Under the pieces are notes generated by a model. That model searched no databases, was not told where the DNA came from, and worked only from the letters and a program-made list of their open reading frames with translations. A stretch of DNA of 64,000 bases. It comes from Pradoshia sp. D12 (GTDB lineage: Bacteria > Bacillota > Bacilli > Bacillales > Pradoshiaceae). How positions within the stretch are numbered: position 1 is the first letter of the stretch; every line of letters begins with the position of its first letter. The position numbers were made by a program, and so were the translations under genes. Below, one piece after another: positions 7,418-16,756 of the stretch. The DNA lies in NCBI RefSeq assembly GCF_008935075.1, contig NZ_CP044545.1:1639501-1703500 (forward strand), given 5' to 3'.

Positions 7418-9985
7418 ATGTCTGTGAGAAAGAAGAGAATTATCGCGTGGCTAGGCACATTTTGCTTGTTATTGACAATGCTCCCTCAGCTAAGTGCAAA
7501 AGCAGAAGATGGAAACACGGAGATTGTCATCCATTATCAGGAAAATGATGATGCAAAGGATTGGAATCTATGGGTATGGCCTGAAAATGGAGAAGGTCAT
7601 GTCGAACAGTTTGAGGAAGAAGATGCATTTGGAAAGGTTGCGAGATTTACACTGGAGGGACTTCATGAGCGGGTTGGCTTTATTATTCGTACTGATTCAT
7701 GGGAAAAAGATGGAGGCGACCGTTGGATTGAAGGAATAAAGGATGGAAAGGCGGAGGTGTGGATTATTTCAGGAGATGATGAAGTGTACTATTCAGAACC
7801 AAACAGTGAGCCGAGCATCAAAAAGGCAGCGATGGACAGCTTTACAGAAATCACTGTCACGACAAATAATCCACTTGATATAAACAGAACAGTGATTGAG
7901 CTTGAAAATGCACCCATTCAAGCAATTATTCCTGAGGAAGGGAATAACTCAGTAACAAATAAGTTTACGATAAAAACAAACAAGAAGCTTGATGTGCGAG
8001 GAAGCTATGCCGTGAGAATTGAGGGCTATGGAGAGCGGGCTGTTGAGATAGGAGGAGTGGTGCGGACAGAGGAGTTTGATCGCCAGTATTATTATGGTGG
8101 CAATGATCTTGGGAACACCTACTCACGTTTTTCGACCAACTTCCGTTTATGGGCTCCAACAGCTCAAGAGGCAAAGCTCGTTCTTTATGAAAATTGGAAT
8201 GATCCTAAGGGCAAGGAAATTACGATGAAGTCGGATAAAAAGGGGACATGGACGGCTAAATTAAAAGGAAATCAGGATGGTCTCTTTTACACATATAAAG
8301 TGAATATAGGTGGGAAATGGACAGAGGCTGTTGATCCATATGTAAGGGCAGCGTCAGTCAATGGTCAAAAAGGAGCCGTGATAGAATTAGCGAAAACAAA
8401 TCCGAAGGGCTGGGATAAACATAAGAGACCAAAGTTAGCGAATCCAGAGAGTTCAATTATTTATGAATTGCATGTACGCGACTTGTCCATCCAGTCAGAA
8501 AGCGGAATTAAGCAAAAGGGGAAATATTTAGGCGTTACGGAGAAAGGTACAAAGGGACCAAATGGGCTTCCAACCGGTCTTGATCATATACAATCATTGG
8601 GAGTAACTCATGTTCAATTTTTGCCAATCTATGATTATAAAACAGTAGATGAAACAAAGCTTGACGAGCCACAGTATAACTGGGGGTATGACCCACAAAA
8701 CTACAATGTACCGGAAGGGTCTTATTCTACCAATCCCTATGAACCTAAAGTGAGAATAAAAGAACTGAAGCAAATGATCCAAACGCTCCATAAGGAGGAC
8801 CTACGTGTAGTAATGGATGTTGTCTACAACCATATGTATGATGCTGCAGAGTCAAACTTTCAAAAGTTGGTTCCTGGCTATTACTACCGCTACAACGAGG
8901 ATGGTACATTGGCCAATGGTACCGGTGTCGGCAATGATACTGCCTCCGAGCGAAGAATGATGCGTAAATTCATCGTCGACTCCTCAAGCTATTGGGCGAA
9001 GGAATATAAACTGGACGGATTTCGATTTGATTTAATGGGAATCCATGATGTTGAGACAATGAATGATGTAAGGAAGGCTTTGAAGCGTATTGACCCATCA
9101 TTTATTATCCATGGGGAAGGTTGGGATTTAAATACTCCGCTTGCGGCTGACATAAAGGCAAATCAGAAAAATGCTGAAAAAATGCCTGGCATTGCTCATT
9201 TCAATGATGACATTCGAGATGGACTGAAGGGCAGCGTATTTGAAGAGCAGGATAATGGATTCGTAAATGGAAAATTGAATATGGAAGATCGGATCAAAAA
9301 AGGCATTATGGCCGGTCTTGATTATGATAATAACCAGGCGACATACCGTGATCCGGAACAGGTCATCACTTATGTAGAAGCACATGATAATCACACCCTT
9401 TGGGACAAGTTGGAATTGACGAATCCAAATGCAAGTTATGAAGAGAAAAAACAAAGACATAAACTGGCCTCGTCTATCATTTTAACTTCACAGGGGATCC
9501 CATTTATTCACGCCGGACAGGAATTTATGCGAACTAAGTATGGAGACCATAATAGCTATAAATCCCCAGATGAAATTAATCAATTAGATTGGAAACGGAA
9601 TGCAGAATTTGTGAATGAAGTGAAATATATGTCGGGGTTGATAGATCTTCGTAAAAACCATCCAGTATTCAGGATGACGGAGGCCAGCGCAATAAAGGAT
9701 AGTATTCGCTTTTTGGATGCACCGGTAAATACGATTGTCTATACGATTACTGAACCATCAAGAGGAAAGCAAAATGGGAGCTATTTTGTAGCACATAATG
9801 CCAACACAAATGATGTTGAAGTTGTACTTCCAAGAAACGCTGTATGGAATGTACTCGTTAATGCGAATGAGGCTTCCTCGAAACCCATATATAAGCTGAA
9901 AGGGGATAAGGTAATTATTCCAGCATTAAGTACGGTTGTGTTTCAAGAAAGGAATAAATGGAGTAAACATAAAGAAAATAAATAG
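7418..9985 (+). CDS. pulA: Secreted type I pullulanase (GH13 subfamily 14 type)
   Basis: A debranching enzyme that cleaves alpha-1,6 links in pullulan, amylopectin and limit dextrins outside the cell. From ATG 7418 (AAGGAGGAG six bases upstream) the protein has a classical signal peptide, MSVRKKRIIAWLG then a hydrophobic core and AKA. An N-terminal CBM41 (DWNLWVWPENGEG) follows, then a CBM48/N-domain (FRLWAPTAQEAKLVLYENW) and the GH13 barrel: the pullulanase mark YNWGYDP at about 418, VVMDVVYNH at about 464, nucleophile Asp in GFRFDLMG at about 535, acid Glu in HGEGWD at about 565, and EAHDNHTLWD at about 655. An earlier ATG at 7346 is possible but would place 24 residues ahead of the signal. 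About 855 residues, complete. Confidence 0.93.
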   Translation: MSVRKKRIIAWLGTFCLLLTMLPQLSAKAEDGNTEIVIHYQENDDAKDWNLWVWPENGEGHVEQFEEEDAFGKVARFTLEGLHERVGFIIRTDSWEKDGGDRWIEGIKDGKAEVWIISGDDEVYYSEPNSEPSIKKAAMDSFTEITVTTNNPLDINRTVIELENAPIQAIIPEEGNNSVTNKFTIKTNKKLDVRGSYAVRIEGYGERAVEIGGVVRTEEFDRQYYYGGNDLGNTYSRFSTNFRLWAPTAQEAKLVLYENWNDPKGKEITMKSDKKGTWTAKLKGNQDGLFYTYKVNIGGKWTEAVDPYVRAASVNGQKGAVIELAKTNPKGWDKHKRPKLANPESSIIYELHVRDLSIQSESGIKQKGKYLGVTEKGTKGPNGLPTGLDHIQSLGVTHVQFLPIYDYKTVDETKLDEPQYNWGYDPQNYNVPEGSYSTNPYEPKVRIKELKQMIQTLHKEDLRVVMDVVYNHMYDAAESNFQKLVPGYYYRYNEDGTLANGTGVGNDTASERRMMRKFIVDSSSYWAKEYKLDGFRFDLMGIHDVETMNDVRKALKRIDPSFIIHGEGWDLNTPLAADIKANQKNAEKMPGIAHFNDDIRDGLKGSVFEEQDNGFVNGKLNMEDRIKKGIMAGLDYDNNQATYRDPEQVITYVEAHDNHTLWDKLELTNPNASYEEKKQRHKLASSIILTSQGIPFIHAGQEFMRTKYGDHNSYKSPDEINQLDWKRNAEFVNEVKYMSGLIDLRKNHPVFRMTEASAIKDSIRFLDAPVNTIVYTITEPSRGKQNGSYFVAHNANTNDVEVVLPRNAVWNVLVNANEASSKPIYKLKGDKVIIPALSTVVFQERNKWSKHKENK

Positions 9986-10001
9986 AAAATCGATATGGTA
10001 G

Positions 10002-10039
10002 GAACTCCTCTTTAGGATTGAAGAAGGAGTTCTTTTTTT
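10002..10039 (+). terminator. Intrinsic terminator of pulA
   Basis: GAACTCCT pairs with AGGAGTTC over a loop and is followed by TTTTTTT. Confidence 0.9.
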
Positions 10040-10395
10040 ATAAATAAAAATAACAATACTAATATTAGCATAGAAGAATAGATGTATTAGCTACGGGAAT
10101 CTAGAAACTAATGAATTGATTATCGGTACATAAGTTATATCAGCGCTTTAAAAGCAAATAAAATATTATACATTTCTGAAAAAAATTTGAATTATATTTA
10201 TTTGTCATTTTTTTTAAAATAAATGTAGTACATCATCTTTAAAAAACAATATTTTAAATCTTTCCATAGCAAACATTAAAATAAAAATTTCTTGATGGAA
10301 TTAGCTTTTTCTGATTTTTGAGAGCAAAGAGATGATCTCTGACGGATACATCGATTACCCATATCAATATAATAATAGATTGAGGAGGAATACTA
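10040..10395. other. AT-rich leader of pectin locus A
   Basis: About 350 very AT-rich bases with no gene. A weak cre-like element sits at 10141–10154: read on the minus strand it is TTAAAGCGCTGATA, matching 12 of 14 positions of the TGWAANCGNTNWCA consensus. The ribosome site GAGGAGG for the GH28 gene is at the right end. Confidence 0.4.
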
Positions 10396-11739
10396 ATGAC
10401 GATTTCCGTTCCCTCTTGCGTATACGATATTCAGAATTTTGGAGCAGTAAATGATGGTGAGACAATTAATACAGTAGCTATAACTCAAGCTATTGAAACA
10501 TGTTCAGAAGCAGGTGGAGGCACTGTTTACATACCTGCAGGTGAATGTTTAACAGGGGCAGTGATATTAAAAAGTAATGTTCATTTATATATAGAAGCTG
10601 GAGCTATCCTTAAGTTTACGACAGATATTAATGCATATCCGATTGTGAATTCTCGGTGGGAGGGAACGGAACAAGAAGTTTATGCTTCCTGTATTTATGC
10701 AGAAAATGTTGAAAATGTCTCGATAACCGGTCACGGTACAATAGATGGTAATGGTGCATTTTGGTGGGAGGTTTTCCGTAGGAAAGAAAATCAATATCCA
10801 AGGCCAAAATTAGTCAGTTTTGATTCATGCAAGCGAGTCATAATCTCTGGATTGAAAATGATTAATTCTCCGAGTTGGACTGTCAATCCAATTTGTTGTG
10901 AGGATGTCACAGTCAATTTGGTTACGATTGTAAATCCACCGGATTCTCCAAACACAGATGGCATAAATCCAGAATCATGTAGAAATGTGAGAATTTCAGA
11001 TTGTCATATTGATGTAGGAGATGATTGTATCGCGATAAAGGCTGGCACAGAAGCGACAGACAAACGTATTCCTTGTGAAAATATAACGATTACGAATTGT
11101 ACAATGATACATGGTCATGGAGGCATTGTACTAGGAAGTGAAATGAGTGGGGACATCAGAAATGTAACTGTGAGTAACTGTGTGTTTGAAGGAACTGATC
11201 GCGGTATTCGGTTAAAATCAAGACGTGGCCGTGGGGGAGTAATTGAAGATATCAGGATTAACAATATCGTTATGAATAGGGTGATTTGCCCATTTATTGC
11301 TAACCTTTATTATTATTGCGGGCCACGAGGGAAAGACCAGTTTGTATCTGATAAAAAACCATATCCCATAACAGAGGAAACCCCTGTTTTCAGACGAATT
11401 CATTTTTCTAATATTACTGCTCGAGAAGTGAGCGCGGCTGCAGGCTTCTTTTTTGGATTAGCTGAGAAATATGTGGAAGATGTGACATTTAATCAAGTTT
11501 CTGTTGCAATGGCTAATGATGCTGAACCAGGGTTACCTGCAATGATGGAAGGACTGGAGCCAATGAAACAAGTTGGTTTCTATTGTTCTAATGTTAAGGA
11601 TATGATATTTAATCAAGTTATCGTATCTAATCATAAGGGTCCGGCATTTTGTATTGAGAATGCTATCGGAATTGAAATTAAGGACTGCAGTTCGCGGACA
11701 GAAGAACCCAACTTATATGTTATGAAGAATGTTAAGTAA
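10396..11739 (+). CDS. GH28 polygalacturonase, intracellular (paralogue A)
   Basis: A 447-residue right-handed beta-helix glycoside hydrolase that releases galacturonate from (oligo)galacturonides. GH28 marks are all present: NTDGINPES with its Asp at about 187, the catalytic pair in VGDDCIAIK at about 209–210, GHGGIVLGSE at about 238, and RGIRLKSRRGRGG (the RIK motif as RLK) at about 268. There is no signal peptide, so it acts on imported oligosaccharides, presumably as an exo-enzyme. A close paralogue lies at 41357–42715. First gene of locus A, followed by the importer genes. Confidence 0.93.
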   Translation: MTISVPSCVYDIQNFGAVNDGETINTVAITQAIETCSEAGGGTVYIPAGECLTGAVILKSNVHLYIEAGAILKFTTDINAYPIVNSRWEGTEQEVYASCIYAENVENVSITGHGTIDGNGAFWWEVFRRKENQYPRPKLVSFDSCKRVIISGLKMINSPSWTVNPICCEDVTVNLVTIVNPPDSPNTDGINPESCRNVRISDCHIDVGDDCIAIKAGTEATDKRIPCENITITNCTMIHGHGGIVLGSEMSGDIRNVTVSNCVFEGTDRGIRLKSRRGRGGVIEDIRINNIVMNRVICPFIANLYYYCGPRGKDQFVSDKKPYPITEETPVFRRIHFSNITAREVSAAAGFFFGLAEKYVEDVTFNQVSVAMANDAEPGLPAMMEGLEPMKQVGFYCSNVKDMIFNQVIVSNHKGPAFCIENAIGIEIKDCSSRTEEPNLYVMKNVK

Positions 11740-12029
11740 ATATAATATATAAAACTTGTATTTGGATACAAATATTTTAAGAAGATGGTGTTTTACTAAA
11801 CGCTCTCTCTTTTTATTGAATAAGGCATAAAAAGCTCAGGAAAACTAAATAAGAATAGAAATGACTTGCCTATTCTCTAATGTAGATATCATTTAAAAAG
11901 CCCTTTTGAAGTATGTTTCCAAATAGCCGTTTTTAAAAGAATACAATTATATACCTATTAAATAATCATTATATCAATTACGCTAAACTTAATGTAGGTA
12001 GGAAAGACAGGGAATGAAGGGGAAATATA

Positions 12030-13367
12030 ATGGTGTATATGAAAATAATTGCTCCAGTTTTTGTAATTGCTATAGTAGGCGTACTATTGGCAGGGTATGG
12101 GGCAATAAATCCTCAGCCAATAAAACAAATAGATGATAAGGTGGAAATTACGTTTTGGGATGATAGTGAAGATCCGGACCGCATAGCTCTATGGGAAGAG
12201 TTAATTAAAAGGTTCGAGGTAGAAAATCCAACAATCGAAGTGGAATACATCGCCCTGCATAAGGATTCAGCAAAATCGAAATTTGACTCAGCAATTGCTT
12301 CAGATGATACACCAGATGTAGCAAGTGTCTATACGAGCTGGCTTCCCGAGTTTAAGGATCGAGATGCTTTACTTCCATTGGATTCTTACTTTGAAAACTG
12401 GAGTAAGAAAGAGAAGATAAATTCAAAAGCTATTCAATTTAACCGAAAAATAATTAAAGATAATCTATTATATGGAATTCCATACACACAAAATCTTGAT
12501 ATATTATGGATACGTTCGGATTGGTTTGAAGAAGAAAATGTGAAAATACCGGAAACGTGGAATGAGTTTTTTCAGGCGGCTAGAAATATGACAGATAAAT
12601 CAAAAGATCAGTTTGGTTATTCTATTCGTGGCGGTGTTGGAGGTTCATTCCAACTACAAAGGCTGATGTATGCTTATTCAGGTATCGGGGAGTATATCAA
12701 GGATGGGAAGAGTACAATAAATAATCAAAAGCATGTAGAATTCTTAAAGGATTATTTTGCATTATACCAGGAATATACGCCAAAAAGTGATATAGCTAAT
12801 GATTATAATGCGTTAATTGCTGGCTTTGATGCTGGGCGAGTGGCGATGATTCAGCATAATCTTGGTTCATATGGGGATCATATGAAATTATTAAAAGACA
12901 ATCAATTTCAAGTAATTCCGGTGCCGAAATCGATGGATGGAAGATTTGTAGTTGAAGGGGGAAACACGATTGGTTTAAGCATCTTTAAGGATACAGAGTA
13001 TCCGAAAGAGTCATGGGAATTTGTTCGTTTTATCAATTCAAAGAGTGCTCAAAGCTATTGGAATCAAGTCGTTGGTCAAATTCCAACCAACTCAGATGTA
13101 TTAAATGATAGCTGGGTAAAGGAATCGCTTCATATAAAGAAAGCAATTGAAATTTATAATGACCCAGAAACGATTATTTACGAACCTGCCTTTTATCTCC
13201 CTGAATATCGATCCATTCTTAATTTAATGGTAGATTCAGGTATTCAATCAGTGTTAAGCGGAAAAAAGACTGTTGAAGACTTCTTAGATGAATGGGCAAT
13301 AGCGATAGAGGATGCAATGAGACGGTACGAGAATAAATATCCGGTTCAAACAAAGAGACCAGATTGA
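12030..13367 (+). CDS. ABC sugar-binding protein, YesO-like, with damaged lipobox
   Basis: A 445-residue family 1 extracellular solute-binding protein (VEITFWDDSEDPDRIALWEELIKRF; DTPDVASVYTSWLPEF; IPYTQNLDILWIRSDWF) that would feed oligogalacturonides or rhamnogalacturonides to the permeases downstream. It is a clear paralogue of the protein at 15347–16666. The signal sequence is hydrophobic, but where the paralogue has LLAGC this one has LLAGY (TAT), so the lipid-anchored cysteine is lost. ATG 12030 is served by GAAGGGGAA seven bases upstream. It may be secreted free, held by an uncleaved signal anchor, or be decaying; the rest of the protein is intact. Confidence 0.88.
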   Translation: MVYMKIIAPVFVIAIVGVLLAGYGAINPQPIKQIDDKVEITFWDDSEDPDRIALWEELIKRFEVENPTIEVEYIALHKDSAKSKFDSAIASDDTPDVASVYTSWLPEFKDRDALLPLDSYFENWSKKEKINSKAIQFNRKIIKDNLLYGIPYTQNLDILWIRSDWFEEENVKIPETWNEFFQAARNMTDKSKDQFGYSIRGGVGGSFQLQRLMYAYSGIGEYIKDGKSTINNQKHVEFLKDYFALYQEYTPKSDIANDYNALIAGFDAGRVAMIQHNLGSYGDHMKLLKDNQFQVIPVPKSMDGRFVVEGGNTIGLSIFKDTEYPKESWEFVRFINSKSAQSYWNQVVGQIPTNSDVLNDSWVKESLHIKKAIEIYNDPETIIYEPAFYLPEYRSILNLMVDSGIQSVLSGKKTVEDFLDEWAIAIEDAMRRYENKYPVQTKRPD

Positions 13368-13387
13368 AGTCAATCTGGTTTTTCTTT
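13358..13387 (+). terminator. Terminator overlapping the stop codon of the first binding protein
   Basis: ACCAGATTG and CAATCTGGT pair across AAGT and run into TTTTTCTTT. The TGA stop at 13365–13367 lies in the hairpin, so the first binding protein gene is a separate transcription unit from the permeases. Confidence 0.88.
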
Positions 13388-13482
13388 GTCATTATTGCTA
13401 GGTATTGTTTGTAGAAGGATTATCTAAAGAATTAAAATACATTAATATATTTATCAAAAATCTAAAAATCTTTAATTATTTA

Positions 13483-13496
13483 AGAAAGCGGTTTCA
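13483..13496 (+). promoter_or_regulatory. cre/LacI-type operator upstream of permease operon
   Basis: AGAAAGCGGTTTCA matches 13 of 14 positions of the CcpA cre consensus TGWAANCGNTNWCA. Its 13 bases from 13484 are the exact reverse complement of 13552–13564, inside the next gene, giving a pair of sites. Confidence 0.7.
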
Positions 13497-13528
13497 ACTA
13501 TAATGAAAGCATGAAAGGAGGAGGAGAA

Positions 13529-14473
13529 ATGGGTGTTCTTGAAAAAACGAATGAAACCGCTTTCGAAAGGGAGGGACCAGAGAGGAAGAAGCGAAAAATA
13601 AAAAAAGAGAAACTTATTCCTTATCTATTTTTACTCCCATCATTGCTTTTTGTTGCTGGTTTCTTATTTTATCCAATTGCAACAGTTTTTTATTACAGTG
13701 TTCAGCACTATGATATATCAGCACCCTATTATAACGGATTTGCTGGTCTTGAAAACTTTGTGAATATTTTTACAAACGATAAATATTTCTTACCAAGTCT
13801 ATGGAACAGTATTAAGTGGGTTGTAACAGAAGTTGGTTTGCAATTGACCTTTGGAATGATTTTAGCCTTACTATTAAATCAAACTTTTAAGCTAAGAGGA
13901 CTTATACGTGCTATCGCCTTTGTTCCCTGGGCAATCTCTGGTGTTTTAGCTTCTGTAATGTGGTCTTTAATGTATAACGAGCATATGGGGGTTATCAATG
14001 ATTTGCTCATGAGGTTTGGGATTGTAGATGAACCGCAAGCATTCTTAGCAAGTACTTCCACGGCGTTTGCATCTGTTGTAATTGCAGAATTATGGCGAGG
14101 AATCCCATTCTTCGCAATTACATTATTGGCATCATTACAAAGTATTCCTGAAGAATTATATGAAGCTGCTCGGGTTGATGGAGCAAATAGATGGAAAACA
14201 CTCATTTTTATTACTCTACCGCAATTAAAAAATACAATTATTTTAACAACCTTACTTAGAGTTGTTTGGGAGTTTAATAACGTAGACCTTATCTTTAACT
14301 TAACAGGTGGAGGGCCGTCTCACTCAACTACCACACTGACAATGTATATTGCTGATCTTGCCGTACACGGCAGTAATTTTGGATATGGATCAGCATTAAC
14401 AGTGATATCTTTCGGAATCCTATTCATTTTTGCTGTCATTTATCTCAAATTATCACGCTATGAAAGGGAGTGA
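13529..14473 (+). CDS. ABC sugar permease, YesP-like (MalF/UgpA type)
   Basis: About 314 residues with a charged cytoplasmic N-terminus, six membrane segments and the EAA loop EELYEAARVDGANRWKTL (about 208–225), which docks the ATPase. Start ATG 13529 has AAGGAGGAGGAG just upstream; an ATG at 13511 lies inside that ribosome site. With the next gene it forms the membrane channel of a carbohydrate importer of the YesOPQ kind. The coding start carries a second cre-like site at 13552–13565. Confidence 0.92.
   Translation: MGVLEKTNETAFEREGPERKKRKIKKEKLIPYLFLLPSLLFVAGFLFYPIATVFYYSVQHYDISAPYYNGFAGLENFVNIFTNDKYFLPSLWNSIKWVVTEVGLQLTFGMILALLLNQTFKLRGLIRAIAFVPWAISGVLASVMWSLMYNEHMGVINDLLMRFGIVDEPQAFLASTSTAFASVVIAELWRGIPFFAITLLASLQSIPEELYEAARVDGANRWKTLIFITLPQLKNTIILTTLLRVVWEFNNVDLIFNLTGGGPSHSTTTLTMYIADLAVHGSNFGYGSALTVISFGILFIFAVIYLKLSRYERE
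13552..13565 (+). promoter_or_regulatory. Second cre/LacI-type operator, inside the permease start
   Basis: TGAAACCGCTTTCG matches 13 of 14 positions of the cre consensus and is an exact inverted copy of the site at 13484–13496; the centres are 68 bp apart. Position downstream of the start codon suits a transcription roadblock. Confidence 0.65.
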
Positions 14474-14481
14474 TTTCTGAA

Positions 14482-15318
14482 ATGTTGACAAATAAAAAGG
14501 TGACGGATAAGTTTCTATTCTTGTATCTGCCGCTAACTTTCATGTTGAGTTTTACAATATTCCCAATATACTGGACGATTAATACAGCATTAAAATCTGA
14601 AGGGGATATCATGAAACGCCCGTTGGAATACGTACCTTTGGCGCCAACACTAGATAACTTTGTGACAGCATGGAGCAGTGTCGGGTTTGCAACTTATTTT
14701 AAAAACAGTCTGATTGTCGGAATCAGTACTGTAATAATAGTAATCGTGTTATCTACATTATCTGGATATGCTCTAAGTCGTTACCAGTTTAAAGGGAAAA
14801 AAGGATTTCTATTAATGCTTTTATGTACGCAATTCATACCAAGGGCAATGATGATTATTCCACTTTTTATCATCTTTAAAAACCTTGGCCTAATCAGTAA
14901 TCCGCTTTCACTCATTCTTACATATACAGCGGTTGAAATACCTTTTACGACGATTTTGATGACTGGCTTTATATCGAATGTCCCAAAAGAATTAGAAGAA
15001 GCTGCACAGATTGATGGTTGCAGTAAGTTGCAAGCCATTCGCTATGTGGTACTGCCGTTGCTGATTCCGGGAATTGTTGCCACAGCTGTGTTTACGTTTA
15101 TCTATACTTGGAATGAATTCTTAATAGCACTCATGTTAACGAATCAACAATCAATGTTCACATTGCCAGTAGGATTAAGCTCAATGATGGGAGAGTTTAA
15201 CGTGAATTATGGTGCATTAGCAGCAGGAAGTGTAATTGCTCTTATTCCGGCAGTCTTACTGTTTGCTTATGCTCAAAAACACCTTGTTAACGGTATGGGT
15301 GGAGCAGTAAAAGGTTAA
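14482..15318 (+). CDS. ABC sugar permease, YesQ-like (MalG/UgpE type)
   Basis: About 278 residues, six membrane segments, EAA loop KELEEAAQIDGCSKLQAIRY, and C-terminus typical of the inner-membrane partner of MalF-type permeases. It starts eight bases after the previous stop. ATG 14482 is chosen, with AAGGGAG about 12 bases upstream; GTG 14470 directly touches that ribosome site and is unlikely. No ATPase gene accompanies the pair. Confidence 0.92.
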   Translation: MLTNKKVTDKFLFLYLPLTFMLSFTIFPIYWTINTALKSEGDIMKRPLEYVPLAPTLDNFVTAWSSVGFATYFKNSLIVGISTVIIVIVLSTLSGYALSRYQFKGKKGFLLMLLCTQFIPRAMMIIPLFIIFKNLGLISNPLSLILTYTAVEIPFTTILMTGFISNVPKELEEAAQIDGCSKLQAIRYVVLPLLIPGIVATAVFTFIYTWNEFLIALMLTNQQSMFTLPVGLSSMMGEFNVNYGALAAGSVIALIPAVLLFAYAQKHLVNGMGGAVKG

Positions 15319-15346
15319 TATTAATTCATTTATGGGGGGATATAAA

Positions 15347-16666
15347 ATGTTAAAATCTACAAAATCCTTACTAGCACTATTATTGGTAGTAGGTGTACTT
15401 CTTGCAGGTTGTAAGGGAGAAGAGGGAGCCACTGGAACATCAGGGGATGAAAAAGTTAAGATAACGTTTTGGGATGAGAACGCAGGACCAGAGCGTACGC
15501 CAATTTGGAAAGAATTGATTGAGCGTTTTGAAAAGGAGAACCCGAATATTGAAGTTGAATATGTAGGGATCCCAAATAAATCATCAAAATCGAAATACGA
15601 TGCTGCAATCGCTGCTGATGATATGCCTGATGTAGGCTCAGTTCAAACAAGTTGGTTGCCTGAATTCTCTATACGAAATGCCTTACTGCCTCTTGATTCC
15701 TATTTTGAAAAGTCTGAGTTGAAGGATTTGATTAATAAAGGAGCAGTTGAGTTCAACAAGGACATTACACAAGATGGCAAGCTATACGGTCTTCCATATA
15801 CACAAAACCTTGACATTCTTTGGATACGATCAGACTGGTTTAAAGAAGATGGCGTGAAGGAGCCTGAAACCTGGAATGATTTCTTTACAGCTATCGAAAA
15901 AATGACAGATAAAGAGAAACAACGCTATGGATACACAATCCGTGGAGGTGCGGGAGGTTCCTTCCAGTTGCAGCGTTCTATGTATGCTTATAGCGGAATT
16001 GAAAATTACTTTGATGAAAACGGAAAAGCGACTATTAATGATTCTAAACATGTAGAGTTTATTGAAAAGTACTTGGCCAATTATAAAAAATTTACACCAA
16101 AGAGTGATATCACAAACGGCTACAAAGAAATGATTGCTGGATTTGACACAGGTGTTGTAGCGATGGTGCATCATAATATCGGCTCTTATGGGGAGCACAA
16201 AAAGTCATTAAAAGACGGACAATATAAGGCAATCCCGCTTCCTAAAACTGAAGATGGAAAATACGTAGCAGAAGGCGGAAATGCAATTAACACTGCAGTT
16301 TTTAAAACAACGAAACATCCTGACGCTGCATGGAAATTTGCGGAGTTTATTAACACAGCTGAGTCCCAAAGCTATTGGAATGAGCAAGTGGGTCAAATCC
16401 CAACCAATTCAGATGTCTTAAAAGAAGAATGGGTTAAGAACAGCCATCATATTAAAGTTGCTTTCGATGTATACGATAACCCAGAAACTATTCTTTACCA
16501 GCCTCCTTTCTATTTGCCAGACTATCGTTCTATCCTTGACAATATTGTCGACCCTGGTACTCAATCGGTTATGAGTGGAGACATGACTGCACAAGAATTT
16601 TTAGATGAATGGGCAAAGGCAATTGAAGATTCACAAAAACAATATGATGGAGTATTTAAAAAATAG
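15347..16666 (+). CDS. ABC sugar-binding lipoprotein, YesO-like
   Basis: About 439 residues; lipoprotein signal with lipobox LLAGC followed by a flexible linker and the family 1 binding-protein fold (VKITFWDENAGPERTPIWKEL; LYGLPYTQNLDILWIRSDWF; FYLPDYRSILDNIVDPG). Start ATG 15347 lies behind GGGGGGAT; the ATG at 15332 overlaps that site. Long stretches are shared with the protein at 12030–13367, so the two permease genes sit between two copies of a duplicated binding-protein gene. This is the copy with an intact lipid anchor and is probably the working partner. Confidence 0.93.
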   Translation: MLKSTKSLLALLLVVGVLLAGCKGEEGATGTSGDEKVKITFWDENAGPERTPIWKELIERFEKENPNIEVEYVGIPNKSSKSKYDAAIAADDMPDVGSVQTSWLPEFSIRNALLPLDSYFEKSELKDLINKGAVEFNKDITQDGKLYGLPYTQNLDILWIRSDWFKEDGVKEPETWNDFFTAIEKMTDKEKQRYGYTIRGGAGGSFQLQRSMYAYSGIENYFDENGKATINDSKHVEFIEKYLANYKKFTPKSDITNGYKEMIAGFDTGVVAMVHHNIGSYGEHKKSLKDGQYKAIPLPKTEDGKYVAEGGNAINTAVFKTTKHPDAAWKFAEFINTAESQSYWNEQVGQIPTNSDVLKEEWVKNSHHIKVAFDVYDNPETILYQPPFYLPDYRSILDNIVDPGTQSVMSGDMTAQEFLDEWAKAIEDSQKQYDGVFKK

Positions 16667-16676
16667 ATGAATAAGT

Positions 16677-16705
16677 ATGGGGTGTTGATTGCATTAACAC
16701 CCCAT
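16677..16705 (+). terminator. Hairpin after binding-protein gene
   Basis: ATGGGGTGTT and AACACCCCAT pair perfectly over a nine-base loop. The T tract is poor (TTATATTTA), so it may be a partial terminator or an mRNA-stabilising 3' end that lets some transcription pass to the GH105 gene. Confidence 0.7.
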
Positions 16706-16756
16706 TTATATTTATAAGAAGTAAAGAATTATAGATTGAAAGGAGAGTACATAAGA

